Source: Dryobates pubescens (lineage: Eukaryota > Chordata > Aves > Piciformes > Picidae). Taken from it: a stretch of 64,000 bases of DNA. Both the position numbers and the translations under genes were made by a program. The stretch spans positions 18,036,001-18,100,000 of the forward strand of contig NC_071627.1 in the NCBI RefSeq assembly GCF_014839835.1, given 5' to 3'. Below, in pieces: positions 1 through 30,700 of this stretch. The notes below the pieces were generated by a model. The model ran no database searches and was not told where the DNA came from. It saw only the letters and a program-made list of their open reading frames with translations. Position 1 is the stretch's first letter. Each line of letters opens with the position of its first letter.

Positions 1-1312
1 ATGCTCCAGTAGTGGCAGGGATGCCCCCAGGTTGTCCTCAAGCACCCTGGGGCACCCAAGGGATCTCCCCTGTCTCCATACCATTGCAGATGGCTTGTCC
101 ATGGTGTTGGATCCTGGGAGCACTCGATCCCAGAGGGTTGGGGATGTGGCAGCCACATGGTTCATCAGTGCTAGCTCCCAACAGGCACCAAGGCTGGAGA
201 GGCCTTTGACCCCTGTATCTCCCCTGGGCAGATGCCCAGGCACCTTGTGGGTGGACGGAAACTTGGCTGGGGGTGCACGAACAGCAGGTAATGATAAATG
301 GCACTGAGGAGATGGTGATGGAATGCTGACGTTGCTCCACTCCTGCCCATCCTGGCATCGTGCATGCTGGTAAGATGTGGGCTTTTGTCCCATGAAGCCC
401 TCACAGCACTGCCAGCTGCTCTGTGCTGAGTTGCTGACATGGGTAAGGCCAGACCATATGCCACCATCACTACCAGTGACAGGACACAGACTGCACTGAT
501 GCCGACATAACCCACTACCAATGCTCCAGTGGTGAGGATGGTGCATGCCCTGGGCAGAGCCAAGCTCCTCATGGCCAATGCTTAGATGGCTCCAGGGATG
601 GTGGATATGTGCATGGCCTAATCCCCAGTCTGAGACACCATGAAGGCATCAGTATGGCGCCCTCCTCCTCCTCCTCCTCCTCTCATGCAGGGGATGAAGG
701 ACCTGGCACCAAGTGATGGATAGCTGAGGCTGCTCTGGCATCACCCCTTGGGCACTTGGCTCCAGCACTGTCCCTGCTTTGCTTTGCACCCCACTGACTG
801 CCACTTAGCCAGGGGCGATGCCAAGCTTCGGCAGGTAGGGATGTATGCAGGGAGCATTGTACCCCAGGGCACGTGCCCCAGCCCACCCCAGAGCCACAGC
901 TGACATGGGACGTCAGGAGGTTACCCATTAACTGCAGGAATGTCTGGGGAGGAGGTGAGCATGGAGTGGAGGTGAGGGGCAATGCGAGGCTCCTTAGACT
1001 TTGCTCTTGGTGTGAATATAAAGGGCCACAGTGCCCCATGGGCCACTTCGCTGGAGGGAGGTGAGGATGTGGCATGAAGACATAGAGCTGTCCTGAGTAC
1101 CTGGCCAGCCCCAGGTGAGCAGGGTCCTGGGCTCGCTAGGGGGGCATGGTGGTGGTTGGGCCACCACCCAGGGGACCATTGGGTGATGGAGTGGTGCTCC
1201 TTAGTGGTGCCAGCACCACAGGGATCCAGGGGGCCAACGGTTGTTAGTGCAGTGCAGCTGTGGCTTTGCCATGGTGACACACAGCCACCTCTGCCCAGCC
1301 CCAACAGGAGTG
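1..1312. other. Region upstream of SLC34A1, no gene seen
   Basis: I find no exon with a recognisable protein match here. In mammals RGS14 lies upstream of SLC34A1, but no RGS-like frame is visible, so that gene would lie outside the window. The stretch holds a short CTC trinucleotide run at 661-682 and a TATA-like site near 1017. It probably contains the SLC34A1 promoter and a short non-coding first exon. Confidence 0.5.
1017..1023 (+). promoter_or_regulatory. TATA-like box, candidate SLC34A1 promoter
   Basis: A TATAAAG heptamer lies about 290 bp before the first coding exon of SLC34A1. Mammalian SLC34A1 has a non-coding first exon, and only 12 coding exons are seen here, so a short leader exon starting near 1047 and ending at a GTGAGG-type donor near 1060-1062 is plausible. 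The assignment rests on position and motif only. Confidence 0.35.
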
Positions 1313-5915
<4,603 letters not shown>

Positions 5916-5989
5916 GAGCTGGCACCAGATGCCTGACCCACCGCTCCTGTGGCCACCCAGTTTCTGCTGTCCCTGTTCAGCTGGTGTCT

Positions 5990-5995
5990 AATAAA
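5990..5995 (+). terminator. Polyadenylation signal of SLC34A1
   Basis: AATAAA lies 75 nt after the SLC34A1 stop codon. The 3'UTR is therefore only about 100 nt. Confidence 0.85.
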
Positions 5996-6014
5996 GGCTG
6001 AGCGCCCGCACCCC

Positions 6015-6798
6015 AGGTGTCTCTTCAAATGCTGCTGGAACTGCAGCTGTCAGACCCCCACCATCTGCCCATGTGTACACACCGCCCCTGTACAGCCTGG
6101 CCCCATATACATGCCCTGCACTGGAGATGCAGCAAACACACAGCTGGTGCCATAGGGGCACACACTGACAATGCCACAGCTAAGCCCTGTGCCTGTGGTT
6201 TGCAGCCAGCCTGTACTAAAATGCTGCAAGCAGCATCTTCTTCCATCCACCTCATGCCCAGAGGGCTGAGCCGGTGAGGTTCATTCTTCACCACTGTGTG
6301 CCAGTGCTGCCAGGCTGGGTCTCAGCAGGATGTTGACTCAGCATAACGAGGCAGTGTCCCCAGCTTGTCGGATACTTCAATACACATGACAGGAGCCCAC
6401 CCACCACATCACCCTGGAAAGAGCCCTTTAAGTGTCAGCAATAACCACTGCCCCACTGCCCACAGTTGCTTGGGCTCCTACCAGTGATATCAGCCTGTCA
6501 CTCCCTCCCTCCTTCCTGCCCGCCCTCCCCCAGGGCTGGGACCGGCAGAGACAGTAGGGCTGCTGTGGGAGCTGCTCTGGGGCTCCCAGTACTGCCTGGC
6601 TGGTCAGCCACCAATCCAGGACAGCCTCCGCCTTGCTGCTGGACCAGGTCAGTACAGAAACAGTGGCAGCCAGGACAACTCTCCAGGGACTCAGCGATGC
6701 TAGGGCTGTGCCACAAGATGCAGCAGAGCTGGTGAGCAGGGCATGTATGGTAGGGGGCAGCCCCATGGGACTTCATCCACCCAAGGTTCTGGGCAGGC
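6015..6798. other. Spacer between SLC34A1 and ADRA2D-like gene
   Basis: No exon is supported here. The segment presumably holds the promoter and 5'UTR of the downstream single-exon receptor. I see no TATA box or CpG island that I would defend. Confidence 0.5.
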
Positions 6799-7833
6799 AT
6801 GGAGGTAGCCATCACCCTCTCCAACACCTCTGGTAACAGCAGTGGCACTGGCAGCACCCCACACTCACCCGTGGCCACAGGCCTCATCCTGTTAGCCACT
6901 CTGGCAATTTTGTTAGCCACAGTGGTGGGCAATGTGCTGGTGGTGGTGGCCGTTTCCACCAGCCAGGCCCTGCGGGCCCCACAAAACCTCTTTCTGGTGT
7001 CCCTGGCCTCAGCAGACATCCTGGTGGCCATCCTTGTCCTGCCCTTCTCATTGGCCAATGAGGTGATGGGCTACTGGTATTTCGGTGGTCTGTGGTGCAG
7101 CCTGTACCTGGCACTGGATGTGCTGCTCTGCACCGCTTCCATCGGGCACCTCTGTGCCATCAGCCTCGACCGCTACTGGGCTGTCACCCGAGCGGTCCGG
7201 CTCAACCTGCGCCGCAGCCCCAGGCAGGTGAAGGGGATGATTGGGGCAGTCTGGGCAGCAGCAGCCCTGGTGGCACTGCCACCACTCCTGTGGGCCCATC
7301 CAAGGAGCCAGGAATGCCAGCTGAGCCAGGAGACCTGGTATGTGCTGGCCTCCTGCGCCGCCTCCTTCTTTGTCCCATGCCTCGTCATGGTCACCGTCTA
7401 CTGCCGCATCTATCACCTGACTGCCCGGCGGAGAGCAGCCCTCCTCCCTGCCCACAGACTGTGCCCTGCCAGCACTGGCAACAGCAGGAAGGGGCTAAGG
7501 GTGGGGACGCTGGGCTGGCGGCGACGGAGCCAGCACCAGAGTGTGTTGCTGTGTCGTCGTCGGCTGCTACGGGCACAGGAACGTCGCTTCACCATCGTGC
7601 TGGCCGTGGTGATGGGAGCCTTCGTGCTCTGCTGGTTCCCTTTCTTCTTCACCTACAGCCTTGGGGCTGTCTGTGGAGAAGGCTGCCAGGTCTCCAAGCC
7701 GCTATTCAGTTTCTTCTTCTGGATAGGCTACTGCAACAGCAGCCTCAACCCCCTCATCTACACCCTCTTCAACCGGGACTTTCGCCTTGCCTTCCACCGG
7801 CTCCTCAACGTCCCCTGCCAGTGCTGCACCTAG
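6799..7833 (+). CDS. ADRA2D: Alpha-2 adrenergic receptor, ADRA2D type, intronless
   Basis: Class A catecholamine receptor of the Gi-coupled alpha-2 family; one uninterrupted 344-aa frame, as expected for the intronless ADRA2 genes. The N-terminus has two N-glycosylation sequons (NTS at 9, NSS at 13). Seven hydrophobic segments are visible. Key residues: D73 (TM2), C100 with C173 (disulfide pair), D107 in TM3 (amine contact), DRY 124-126, TM5 serines S185 and S189 (catechol contacts), CWFPFFFTY in TM6, and NPLIY 317-321. Three C-terminal cysteines (340, 342, 343) may be palmitoylated. The TM2 block [14 protein letters not shown] is diagnostic of ADRA2. The third intracellular loop is short (about 55 residues, roughly 206-262) and basic. 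ADRA2D is chosen over A, B or C by position: A, B and C map to other chromosomes in the same paralogon. The family call is firm; the subtype is an inference. Confidence 0.88.
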   Translation: MEVAITLSNTSGNSSGTGSTPHSPVATGLILLATLAILLATVVGNVLVVVAVSTSQALRAPQNLFLVSLASADILVAILVLPFSLANEVMGYWYFGGLWCSLYLALDVLLCTASIGHLCAISLDRYWAVTRAVRLNLRRSPRQVKGMIGAVWAAAALVALPPLLWAHPRSQECQLSQETWYVLASCAASFFVPCLVMVTVYCRIYHLTARRRAALLPAHRLCPASTGNSRKGLRVGTLGWRRRSQHQSVLLCRRRLLRAQERRFTIVLAVVMGAFVLCWFPFFFTYSLGAVCGEGCQVSKPLFSFFFWIGYCNSSLNPLIYTLFNRDFRLAFHRLLNVPCQCCT

Positions 7834-8062
7834 GGCCCCACTAGGACTTGGGGGACATGGCTTTAAGCTCAACTATGGTGCTGCAGCTGATCCCAGAGCT
7901 GCTGGAGGAGACATCCAACCACATCTCCACTGCTGTGTGCTGGCATCTCAAGGAGCTTCTGGCGCTGTCATCCTCCTTGGAGCTGCAGCTCCCAGCTGTG
8001 CCATGGACCCCAGACTGCAGTGCCAGTGTGTACCTTGAGGTATTTTTGGAAATGCAGGGTTG

Positions 8063-8068
8063 AATAAA
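8063..8068 (+). terminator. Polyadenylation signal of the ADRA2D-like gene
   Basis: AATAAA lies 230 nt after the receptor stop codon. It is the first canonical signal downstream, so the 3'UTR is probably about 250 nt. Confidence 0.75.
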
Positions 8069-8094
8069 ATGAGGCCAAATCCTGTGCCTGGTGT

Positions 8095-10990
8095 CTGCCT
8101 CCTGGGAGCCCAGCAAGTGGCACCCATCACTGGCACCTGTTATCACCCAGCCCCCCTTGCAGCATGGGATCTTGATGCAGAAGGAGAAGGAGGAATGATA
8201 TCTCAGTGTCAGAAAGACTTGGGAGAGCGTGGGAGATAGGATCACATGGTTACAGACTCCAGCACAGCCTGAGGTGCAAAGGGCCATAGGGGCAACCACA
8301 TTTCCTCTAAGAGCAGCATCCAGCTGGCCCCCACCCTCCTCAGCTCCCTCACCCACTCCACACAGACAACCAGGGGCCACTCCATTTCTCCAGTTTTGAC
8401 ACTCAAAATAGAAAATCTCAAAACACTGGACATTCACTCGGCTAAAAACAGCTGTTGGTGTCTGGGATCTGGAGCTCAAGGAACACCAGGCTCCTGACAG
8501 GCCCTGCTGGGATAAGTTCAGCTTGGTTGTGGGGTCTGGCATCTGGAAGGGATGGGAGTACTTTCAGCAGTAAGGATTCTTGGGCCATCTCCTGTGCCTG
8601 CTGACCCTGCATGTGGAGGCACATGGCATGAGTTTTGGGGCTGGAAGAGGCCCCCAGTGGAGTTGTGCCAGGATGGGGCCCAGCACTGACTTGTCCAGAG
8701 GTGGCTGGCCCCAGTGGTTGAAGCCACTGTGGCACCATATGCGGAAGGAGCTGCTCTATCACTGCTGCCCAGCTTCCCCTCCCAAGGTTGCCTCTTGCCT
8801 TTTCACAATTAAACAGCACTTTGTTTCTAAAAATACCCAGACATGAGAGTGCCTGATGGGGACTTGGCCAGGCCAACTTGCCCAGGGAGAGGAGCTCTTC
8901 TCAATGGGCTATAGCACCATGAGCAGCATCCTGGGGCCCTATGGTGCCCTGACTTGTGAAACTTGTGCATGTTGCCCTCACCTTTGCCTGGCACTGCTGG
9001 GACAAACCAGGGGCCAAGTCATTGTCCTTTCTCCTGAGCATGCATGCAGAACTCTGTGATGCTGCTGGACAGGAAGGGTTAGGAACTGGCTGGAGTGCAA
9101 GCATGCAGAAACCCTCTTGCTTGGGCAGGGAGCTGCCAGCACATCCAGCTTGGGACAACATCTGAGCCACACAAGGGAGCTCCAGGCTGATGTCCCAAAC
9201 GTCAAATTCTGAAGGCTGGATGGAGTCTAAGAGTGCCTGGCAGGCACTACTCAGGTGCTCTGAGGAGAGGTGCCCCACCAAGCATCTCCCCCACTGCATC
9301 ACATCCCAGAACATTATCCTGCCTGCAGCAGATGGGTCAGGCAGGTCACTCTGACCCTCTGCTGAAGCCTCTTCCATTCCAAGTTTGTACAAAGTCCATT
9401 TAATCCACCACAGCATGACCCTTATTCCTGCCTTGTTTGTGACCCCAGCACTGCCAGGAAAGTGGTTTCTCTCAAAATGCTGATTACTCCTGCCCAGCTG
9501 CAGCACCTGCACTCATCCAGCTGAAATTGCATCCTGCATTTTCAGGCTGTTTATCCAATTTCTCAAGATTATTGTGAATTACTGCCCTAATAGGCTTGGG
9601 TTTGGAGCCCTCCCATCTCCAGCCACACTTCATCAGCGGAGCTAAAAAGTGGAGTCCTAGTTACACCACCTGGGCTGCCTGCAGCTCTGCTGGGGACACC
9701 AGGACCCCTGTGGACATCTGTGCTGTTCTGACAGCACCCAAGAGCTAATGATTCTTGGTGGTGGTAGGAGTGGTGCTGCAAAACACCAGCCGGGAAGAAG
9801 CAGAAAGTAGCAACCTAAGGGTTAGGCATACAAATGCATGAATACAAAGTCGATGCTTTTGAAGCTCAAAATAAGTATGTACCACCCTTTAGAGGAAAGC
9901 AGCTCTAAAAAAAGAAAGCTCGCAGTGTGAGCTCATCCCTCACAGCGAAGTAACATAGGAGATCACCTCTGGGGTAAGGCAGGGCAAATCGCCCTCTTCC
10001 TCTTCCTTATAGCTGCAAGTTTGTAACCAGAAGATGTGAAACCTGATCTCCAGCTAATGCTGAAGGTCACAGCAGACCACAGCGAGTACCAGTTACACAG
10101 GCAATGAGTGCCTGGAATTATTTGTGCTATTATCAGCGACACTACAGCCTGTGGACATAAGCCCTTTCCTTCCTCCTCACTAGCACAACCTGGCCAAGCA
10201 CTGCTCAGGGGCCCAGACTGCCCCCACCAGCAGGTTTTCATTAGGAAAGATTGGCGAGGGACCCATAGGTTTGCAGTGGTTACAGAATCACAGAACATAT
10301 TCGGTTGGAAGAGATCTCCAAGATCATCCAGTCCAACCTTCAACCCAGCACTGGTGGTTCCCACCCCACAGCTTGTCCTCAGACAGATTAAGGCTGCTGT
10401 TAGTTGAAGCACTAGTTAAAAAAAAACCAACCCACAAACCAACAAAAAACCAACCCAAAACAAAGCAAACAACAACAAGAAAACCTCACTACACAAAAGC
10501 CACAACGACTTTTAGAGCAAACCTTTGCAGCACTCAAAAACCCAAGAGGAGCTTAAAAGCTTAAATACCAGAAGAGCACATGAGCAGCCATTGAAGCCAG
10601 CTCCAGCAAGGCGGGGCTGCCAGCACACATCCCCCACCACCGAAAGCACTAGAGAATGAGGAAACCCTAAACCTCCATAGCAGCCATGACCGCAGAGGCT
10701 GAACACAGCGCTGGAGCTTGCACCATCTGCCCTGCAACACAAGGATTGACCAATACTGGATATGCAGGTGCCTGGAAGACTTTATTGAGGGCAGGCTCAC
10801 AAAGTGGCAGGCTGCAGAGAGAAAGGTCCCCACGGCACCTGACTGCTTTTGACAGCAGAGCAGGACACCGAACGCACCCGCAGCCGAACGAGCCCACCAG
10901 AAACAGAAGAGCACGCCCCCAATGGCCTTATAAAGAGCCGATCGGGCCCACCCCCTGAAGAACGACCATATCACGACCCACTCTACAGCA
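8095..10990. other. Intergenic region, ADRA2D-like gene to GRK6
   Basis: No protein-coding exon is supported. This is where mammals carry PFN3 and F12. I looked for a trypsin-like GDSGGP motif and a profilin-like frame on both strands and saw neither. It contains a CR1 fragment (10282-10390) and an A-rich, lysine/threonine-coding simple-sequence patch (10418-10500). A minus-strand AATAAA (plus TTTATT at 10782-10787) and a TATAAAG at 10929-10935 are isolated signals with no gene attached. Confidence 0.5.
10282..10390 (-). mobile_element. Short CR1 LINE fragment
   Basis: The plus strand reads ACAGAATCACAGAAC, then GGTTGGAAGAGATCTCCAAG and ATCATCCAGTCCAACC. This is the complement of the conserved 3' end of a CR1 element. 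The outer edge near 10390 is approximate, and an A-rich patch follows. Confidence 0.85.
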
Positions 10991-11451
10991 GAGTGGCAGC
11001 TTCAAACCCAATCAAATGCCGGGGAAGGAGGGTCTCTCCCTGTGGTGGGCGCGGTTGACGCTCCCCCAATCCGTTCCCGGAGCGGCGACTGCGCTCTCTG
11101 AGTGACACCTCATTCTCCAATCAGCACCTGCCCCCTCTTCCCGACAGGGCTTCGCCAATGGCACCCCAGTGACGCGCGCTTCTCTATCCCCTCCCCGCCC
11201 TCTCACACCGCCGCCCGCCGTGAGGCCAACGGAGGGCAGCACCGCCACGGAGGGGGAGAGGCTTCCCTGGGAGGCTGGGCCAATGAGAGCACGGCGCGGG
11301 AGGAGCGTGGCCAGGCATTGGCGGGCTGCACGCGGGTGGGCGGGGCGCGGCTCGGCGGCAGCGGCGGCGGGGGGAGGCAGCGGCGGGACGCGGGCCGAGC
11401 GAAGGGGAGCGGCGCGAAGCCGGGCGGGAGGCAGCGGCGCCCCCCGGGCCC

Positions 11452-26618
<15,167 letters not shown>

Positions 26619-28100
26619 AGCACAGCTTGTTCTCCAGCCCTTGGGACCCCCTTGCCTCTCCAGGTGCCCAGCAGAACAGCCCAGCCTGTGAAGGACAAGG
26701 TGGCAGCGGCCCCGCAAGGTGGATTTGTTTACAGCTCTACACGTCCATGTTTGAAGACTGTGAGGATGGCTCCAGGGCTGGTGGCAGCACACAGCTTGGG
26801 CCGAGGTGCCTCTGACTGCAGGCAGGCCCTCGTCCCCAAAACAGACCTGGACGCTTCTGAATTTGCCACTTGGAGTCGTACTGCTGCAGTCCACCAGCTG
26901 TTGCTCCCCTCCTGAGCCCAGGGTGGGAGGGAGGGATTGCACCAGTGTGGGCTGAGGCCAGACTGGAGCAGCTCTGCTGACACATTCCATGGTGCCAAAG
27001 TGGCACTGCAGGTCTGGTGTGTATTTATATGTTGGTCTGTACATATCACATGTCAGTTTTTAATCTATAGGTTGGGGCCTGCACTGCCCCCACCCTGTCA
27101 CAGGCACAAATGTCCTCCTATGGGGAGAGTGACTGTCCCAGTTTTGTACCAGGGAGTCGTGGGCAGAGGCCGCCTGTGCCTTCAGGTGCCTAAAGCATCT
27201 TTCCTGGACCCTTCTGGCCGTGCTGAGTCGTCCCTGGCTCCATTGGAGTCCTTTGCTCAGCCCCCAGGCACAGGAAACTGTGTTCCAAAGCGTCTGCTAT
27301 TGCATCCCGGCAGCAGGCCGTCACTGCCTTGTCTTCACTTCCCTGTCTGCCGGAGCCTGCTTCCTCCTGCCTTGTCTCACACATGCTGCCAGCTCTGGGG
27401 AGTCAGCCGTGGCCCCCCCCATCTCTAGACCAACAGCAGGTAGCCTGTGCCCCAGCAAGACACAGCTGCTCCCACAGCCCCTCCTCATAAGTTACCTGCT
27501 ACTGGGTCTAAAGGCTTGGTCTGATTCCCAGCGTGAAGCAGGATGGCCCCAGTGCAATTCCACCAGCTCTGGGCCAGTTATCTATGTGTGCTGGGAGTGC
27601 TGCAGTCCCCGGGCCATGATGTTGGAGGAGCAGACACATAAGAGACCCCGCTTTCAGGAGGCAAAGCTGTGGTAAACAGAGTGCCCCTTGCCAGGGTCAC
27701 ACTGTGAGCTGTGGCCCAAGAGTAAGCAGGGCTGGGACTAGGCTGCCATACTGGCTTTATGTGCATCCCCAAGGATCCTGGGGAGCCAGCACAGCTCTTG
27801 TGCCCAAGGGCAGGGCAAGAGTGAAGGGGCTGTAGCCTAGCATGTCCCTGTGGGGAGCAGTGCGGAGCTCATGCCACCTTCTTGTCCTGTCCCCTTTTGT
27901 GCACACTCGTGCCAACTGTGTCTCTTCTCTGTGTGTGTGCACATGTGTGCAGCATGCTGCCTTGTGCTCATTCTGAGCCAGGCCCCCCGGGGGGGCTAAG
28001 CACCTACTTGGACCTGTGGTATCATTCGCTTGCCTTGCACTAAAGTTGGAGAGTATTTAAGTTTTTAACCTTTTGTTAAGTGTACAATTGGCTGTGCCTT
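26619..28100 (+). other. GRK6 3'UTR, probable extent
   Basis: No AATAAA or ATTAAA follows the GRK6 stop in this interval. AT-rich stretches at 27020-27070 and 28020-28080 are the likeliest end regions. The second carries ACTAAA (28039-28044), a known weak variant signal. The extent is an inference. Confidence 0.35.
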
Positions 28101-30700
28101 GCATTGTCATTGTGTCAAGGGAGGCTCACACCAGGTCACACAGGGTTGGGGGCTGTAAGGAGGAGTGGAGCAGAGTGGCCCATTCCTGGCCTGCCATGGG
28201 CTCTGTTGGTGCACCTGTCTTGCAAGGAAGTGATGGAGCTGAGCCCTGGGAATCTCAAGTGGCCTTCAGTGGCTTCTGCTGGGGGGGTTTGGGTCAGTGC
28301 AGGGTACATGATGGGTAAAAGGCCTTGTGCCATTTGGGTGCTCATCTGTCCTTGGCTCAGCCCCTTTTGGCTGTCATGAATGTGCTGTGGGGCTGAGGGG
28401 TAGGGTCCTCCTCCCCAGGCTTTGTGCATTGGTAGCTGGGGGGGAAATGTGCAGAGGAAGACCTTGTGCCTGCATGGAGCTCTGCCTTCACCTGAGGGAC
28501 AGCTGCTGCAAGCAGGTGCAGGGCTTGAGCAGTGTTAAGATCATGACAGTCACCCGGGGGAGGCTGGTCAGGGTGGGTGCAGGGTGGGATTGGGGTCCAG
28601 GGCTAGTGGCAGCCTTGTGTGCAGTGCTGGGGGGGCTGCACACAGCTGCACAGGGATGAGAATAGCAAGTGCGGCTGGGTAGCTAGGGAACAGTTGCTAT
28701 GGGAGCAGGCCGAGGAGGAGTTCTCGCACTCGGAGGGGGCATCTTGGGGTAAAATCCAGGAATTTTCTGCAGCCATGGAGAGAAGGAAGGCAGGCAGGGT
28801 GGGAGGATGGGGACTGCCTGGAACTGCTGCTCCCACCACTGTAGCCTGCCAGCACTGCCTGGGATGTGGCACCCCAGCACCGAGGTCCTGAGGTCACTAG
28901 CATGTTGGTGTCTTTCGCACAGTCACTGTGGCTCTTGTGGATAGGGCTGCAGTGTGGGCAGCCCTTGGCTGGGCATGGAAGGGGCCCTGCTTTTCCCTAG
29001 CTCCCCACTGCCTAGTGCTGTCCCAGGCCAGGCATTTAGAGGGTGCCTTGTCCCTATTCCTGTCCTTGCTAGGAGGGGGCAGCGTGGGGGGTGAGGGATT
29101 TCTGGTGCACAGCCAGAGGTGAAACTGGTGGTTGTGGGCCCCATGGACACAGTGGGCCCTAGATGGGTTCTCAGTGGGTCCTGGGCACCCTGAATGCTGC
29201 CCTGAGCTGTGGGGCTGTGGTGGCAGCCCTGGCACACGATTTTCAGGGGTGAAGGATGCTCTCAGCTGTTGCCTGGGCAACGGCTCCTCCTCCAGCCCAC
29301 CATGTGGCTCAGGAAGCGCTCCCCCGCCTGCCCCCCTCCCCCCCCAGCCGCCATGGGGAAGGGGAAGGCAGCTCCCGGCCCCCGGCACTGACGGGGCCGG
29401 AGGCCTGGCTCCCCCTGCCTACCCTTGCCCTGGCATGATGCCCGCGGGTCCATCCTTGCCCCCCACCTCTGTTTTACCTATGCCCCAAAGGAGCACCCGA
29501 GCCCCCCTGCATGGCCGCAGCCCCCTGCCTGCCGAGGGTGCTGCTTGGGCATCCCCACAACCGTCGAACCATCGCCACCGGGCTGCCACGGCCGCACTGT
29601 GAGGTCCGATCGCAGGAGACTGGTTCCAGCAAGGTGAGTGGGGGCCGAGGGGAGACATGGCCACCACGGCCTCAGCTTTGAGCGAAACACCGGTGCTTGG
29701 CCGGCTGCCGAGCCCGTTCTGCCCGGCTGTGGCAGGAGCTGGCTGCAAGCACCCGACTTCCCCCGGTCGTCCCTGGGTCGGGATGGAGGATGTCCTTCCA
29801 GCCAGGCCCCGGCAGAACAATGCACTGTGTGCATCCGCGGCAGTGCCTGCCACGCTGCCCACGGGGAGGAAACAGCAGCGGGGTCACCATCTGCGGAGGG
29901 TACCCACACCCTGTCGCGCCTCTGGCCCCAGTACCCAGTGGGCTTTCTGGCCCCAAGGCTGGCACAGCTCTGCCCTGGACCTACGGTCCTGCCGTTTCTG
30001 GCATGGCACCAGAGCACAGCAAAGGGAGAGTGTCTGCCCTTGCCCCTGGGATGGGCACAGTCCCAAGAACCCAGGCGCTGTGGCCATTTGCTTCGGGCAG
30101 AGAACAGCTGGTGACATCCCCCTGACAACAACTGGCCACGGGCAACTTAGCACAGCGAACGAGCTCGGACCAGGCATGTGAGGGGTCTGCCCCGGGACAA
30201 GAGCAGCCCTTCACGGTGCGAGGTGACCCCAGGACAGCAGCCTGTGCAACCCCTGACTCTTGCTGGCCTCGGGCTGGCACAGCCACATGTCCCACTGCAG
30301 TGACAGGGCAGGAACCCTCGTTAGCGGCTGAGCCCCCTGCCCCGGTCCTTGTGCTGCGTTGGATGTCACCCCGGGGGAGCGCTTGGCCATCGCCTCCTGA
30401 GACGGCTGCGTCTGGCACGGGGGGAGCTGGCAGTTGGCACCCCCCGGCCAGCCCGAGGGTGAGTGCATGGCTACCGGATGGGGGAGCCCGTGGCACAGCT
30501 CCATGGGGCATCACAGGGCTGTCACTGCCCACCCCCCCAGGCTGTGGGGCTGTCAGCTGGGAATCCCGGGCCCCCACCCCGTGGGACTCTCATGGCCTCT
30601 CCCGGGGATGCCAAGGCCCTCACGCCACCAGCAACCCCGCGGCCATTCCCCGGGAGGAGGGGGAAGGGGCATTCCCGTGGCAGCGCCCGTTGCCCCCACC
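28100..30700. other. Intergenic region, GRK6 to PRR7
   Basis: No coding exon is supported; the long frames here are GC-rich chance frames. A perfect palindromic RFX-type X-box lies at 29268-29281. Sequence becomes CpG-rich from about 30700 toward PRR7. Confidence 0.5.
29268..29281. promoter_or_regulatory. Perfect X-box palindrome (RFX-type site)
   Basis: GTTGCCTGGGCAAC is a 14-bp perfect inverted repeat that fits the RFX consensus (GTTGCC, short spacer, GGCAAC). It lies about 1.5 kb before the PRR7 CpG island. RFX factors drive ciliary and some neuronal genes. Target and activity are unknown. Confidence 0.5.

Noticed and set aside
10765-10960. Possible short minus-strand transcript upstream of GRK6 (poly(A) signal at 10782-10787)
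   Set aside because: There is a lone hexamer with no coding frame or splice sites that I can defend, so it is noted only within the intergenic entry.
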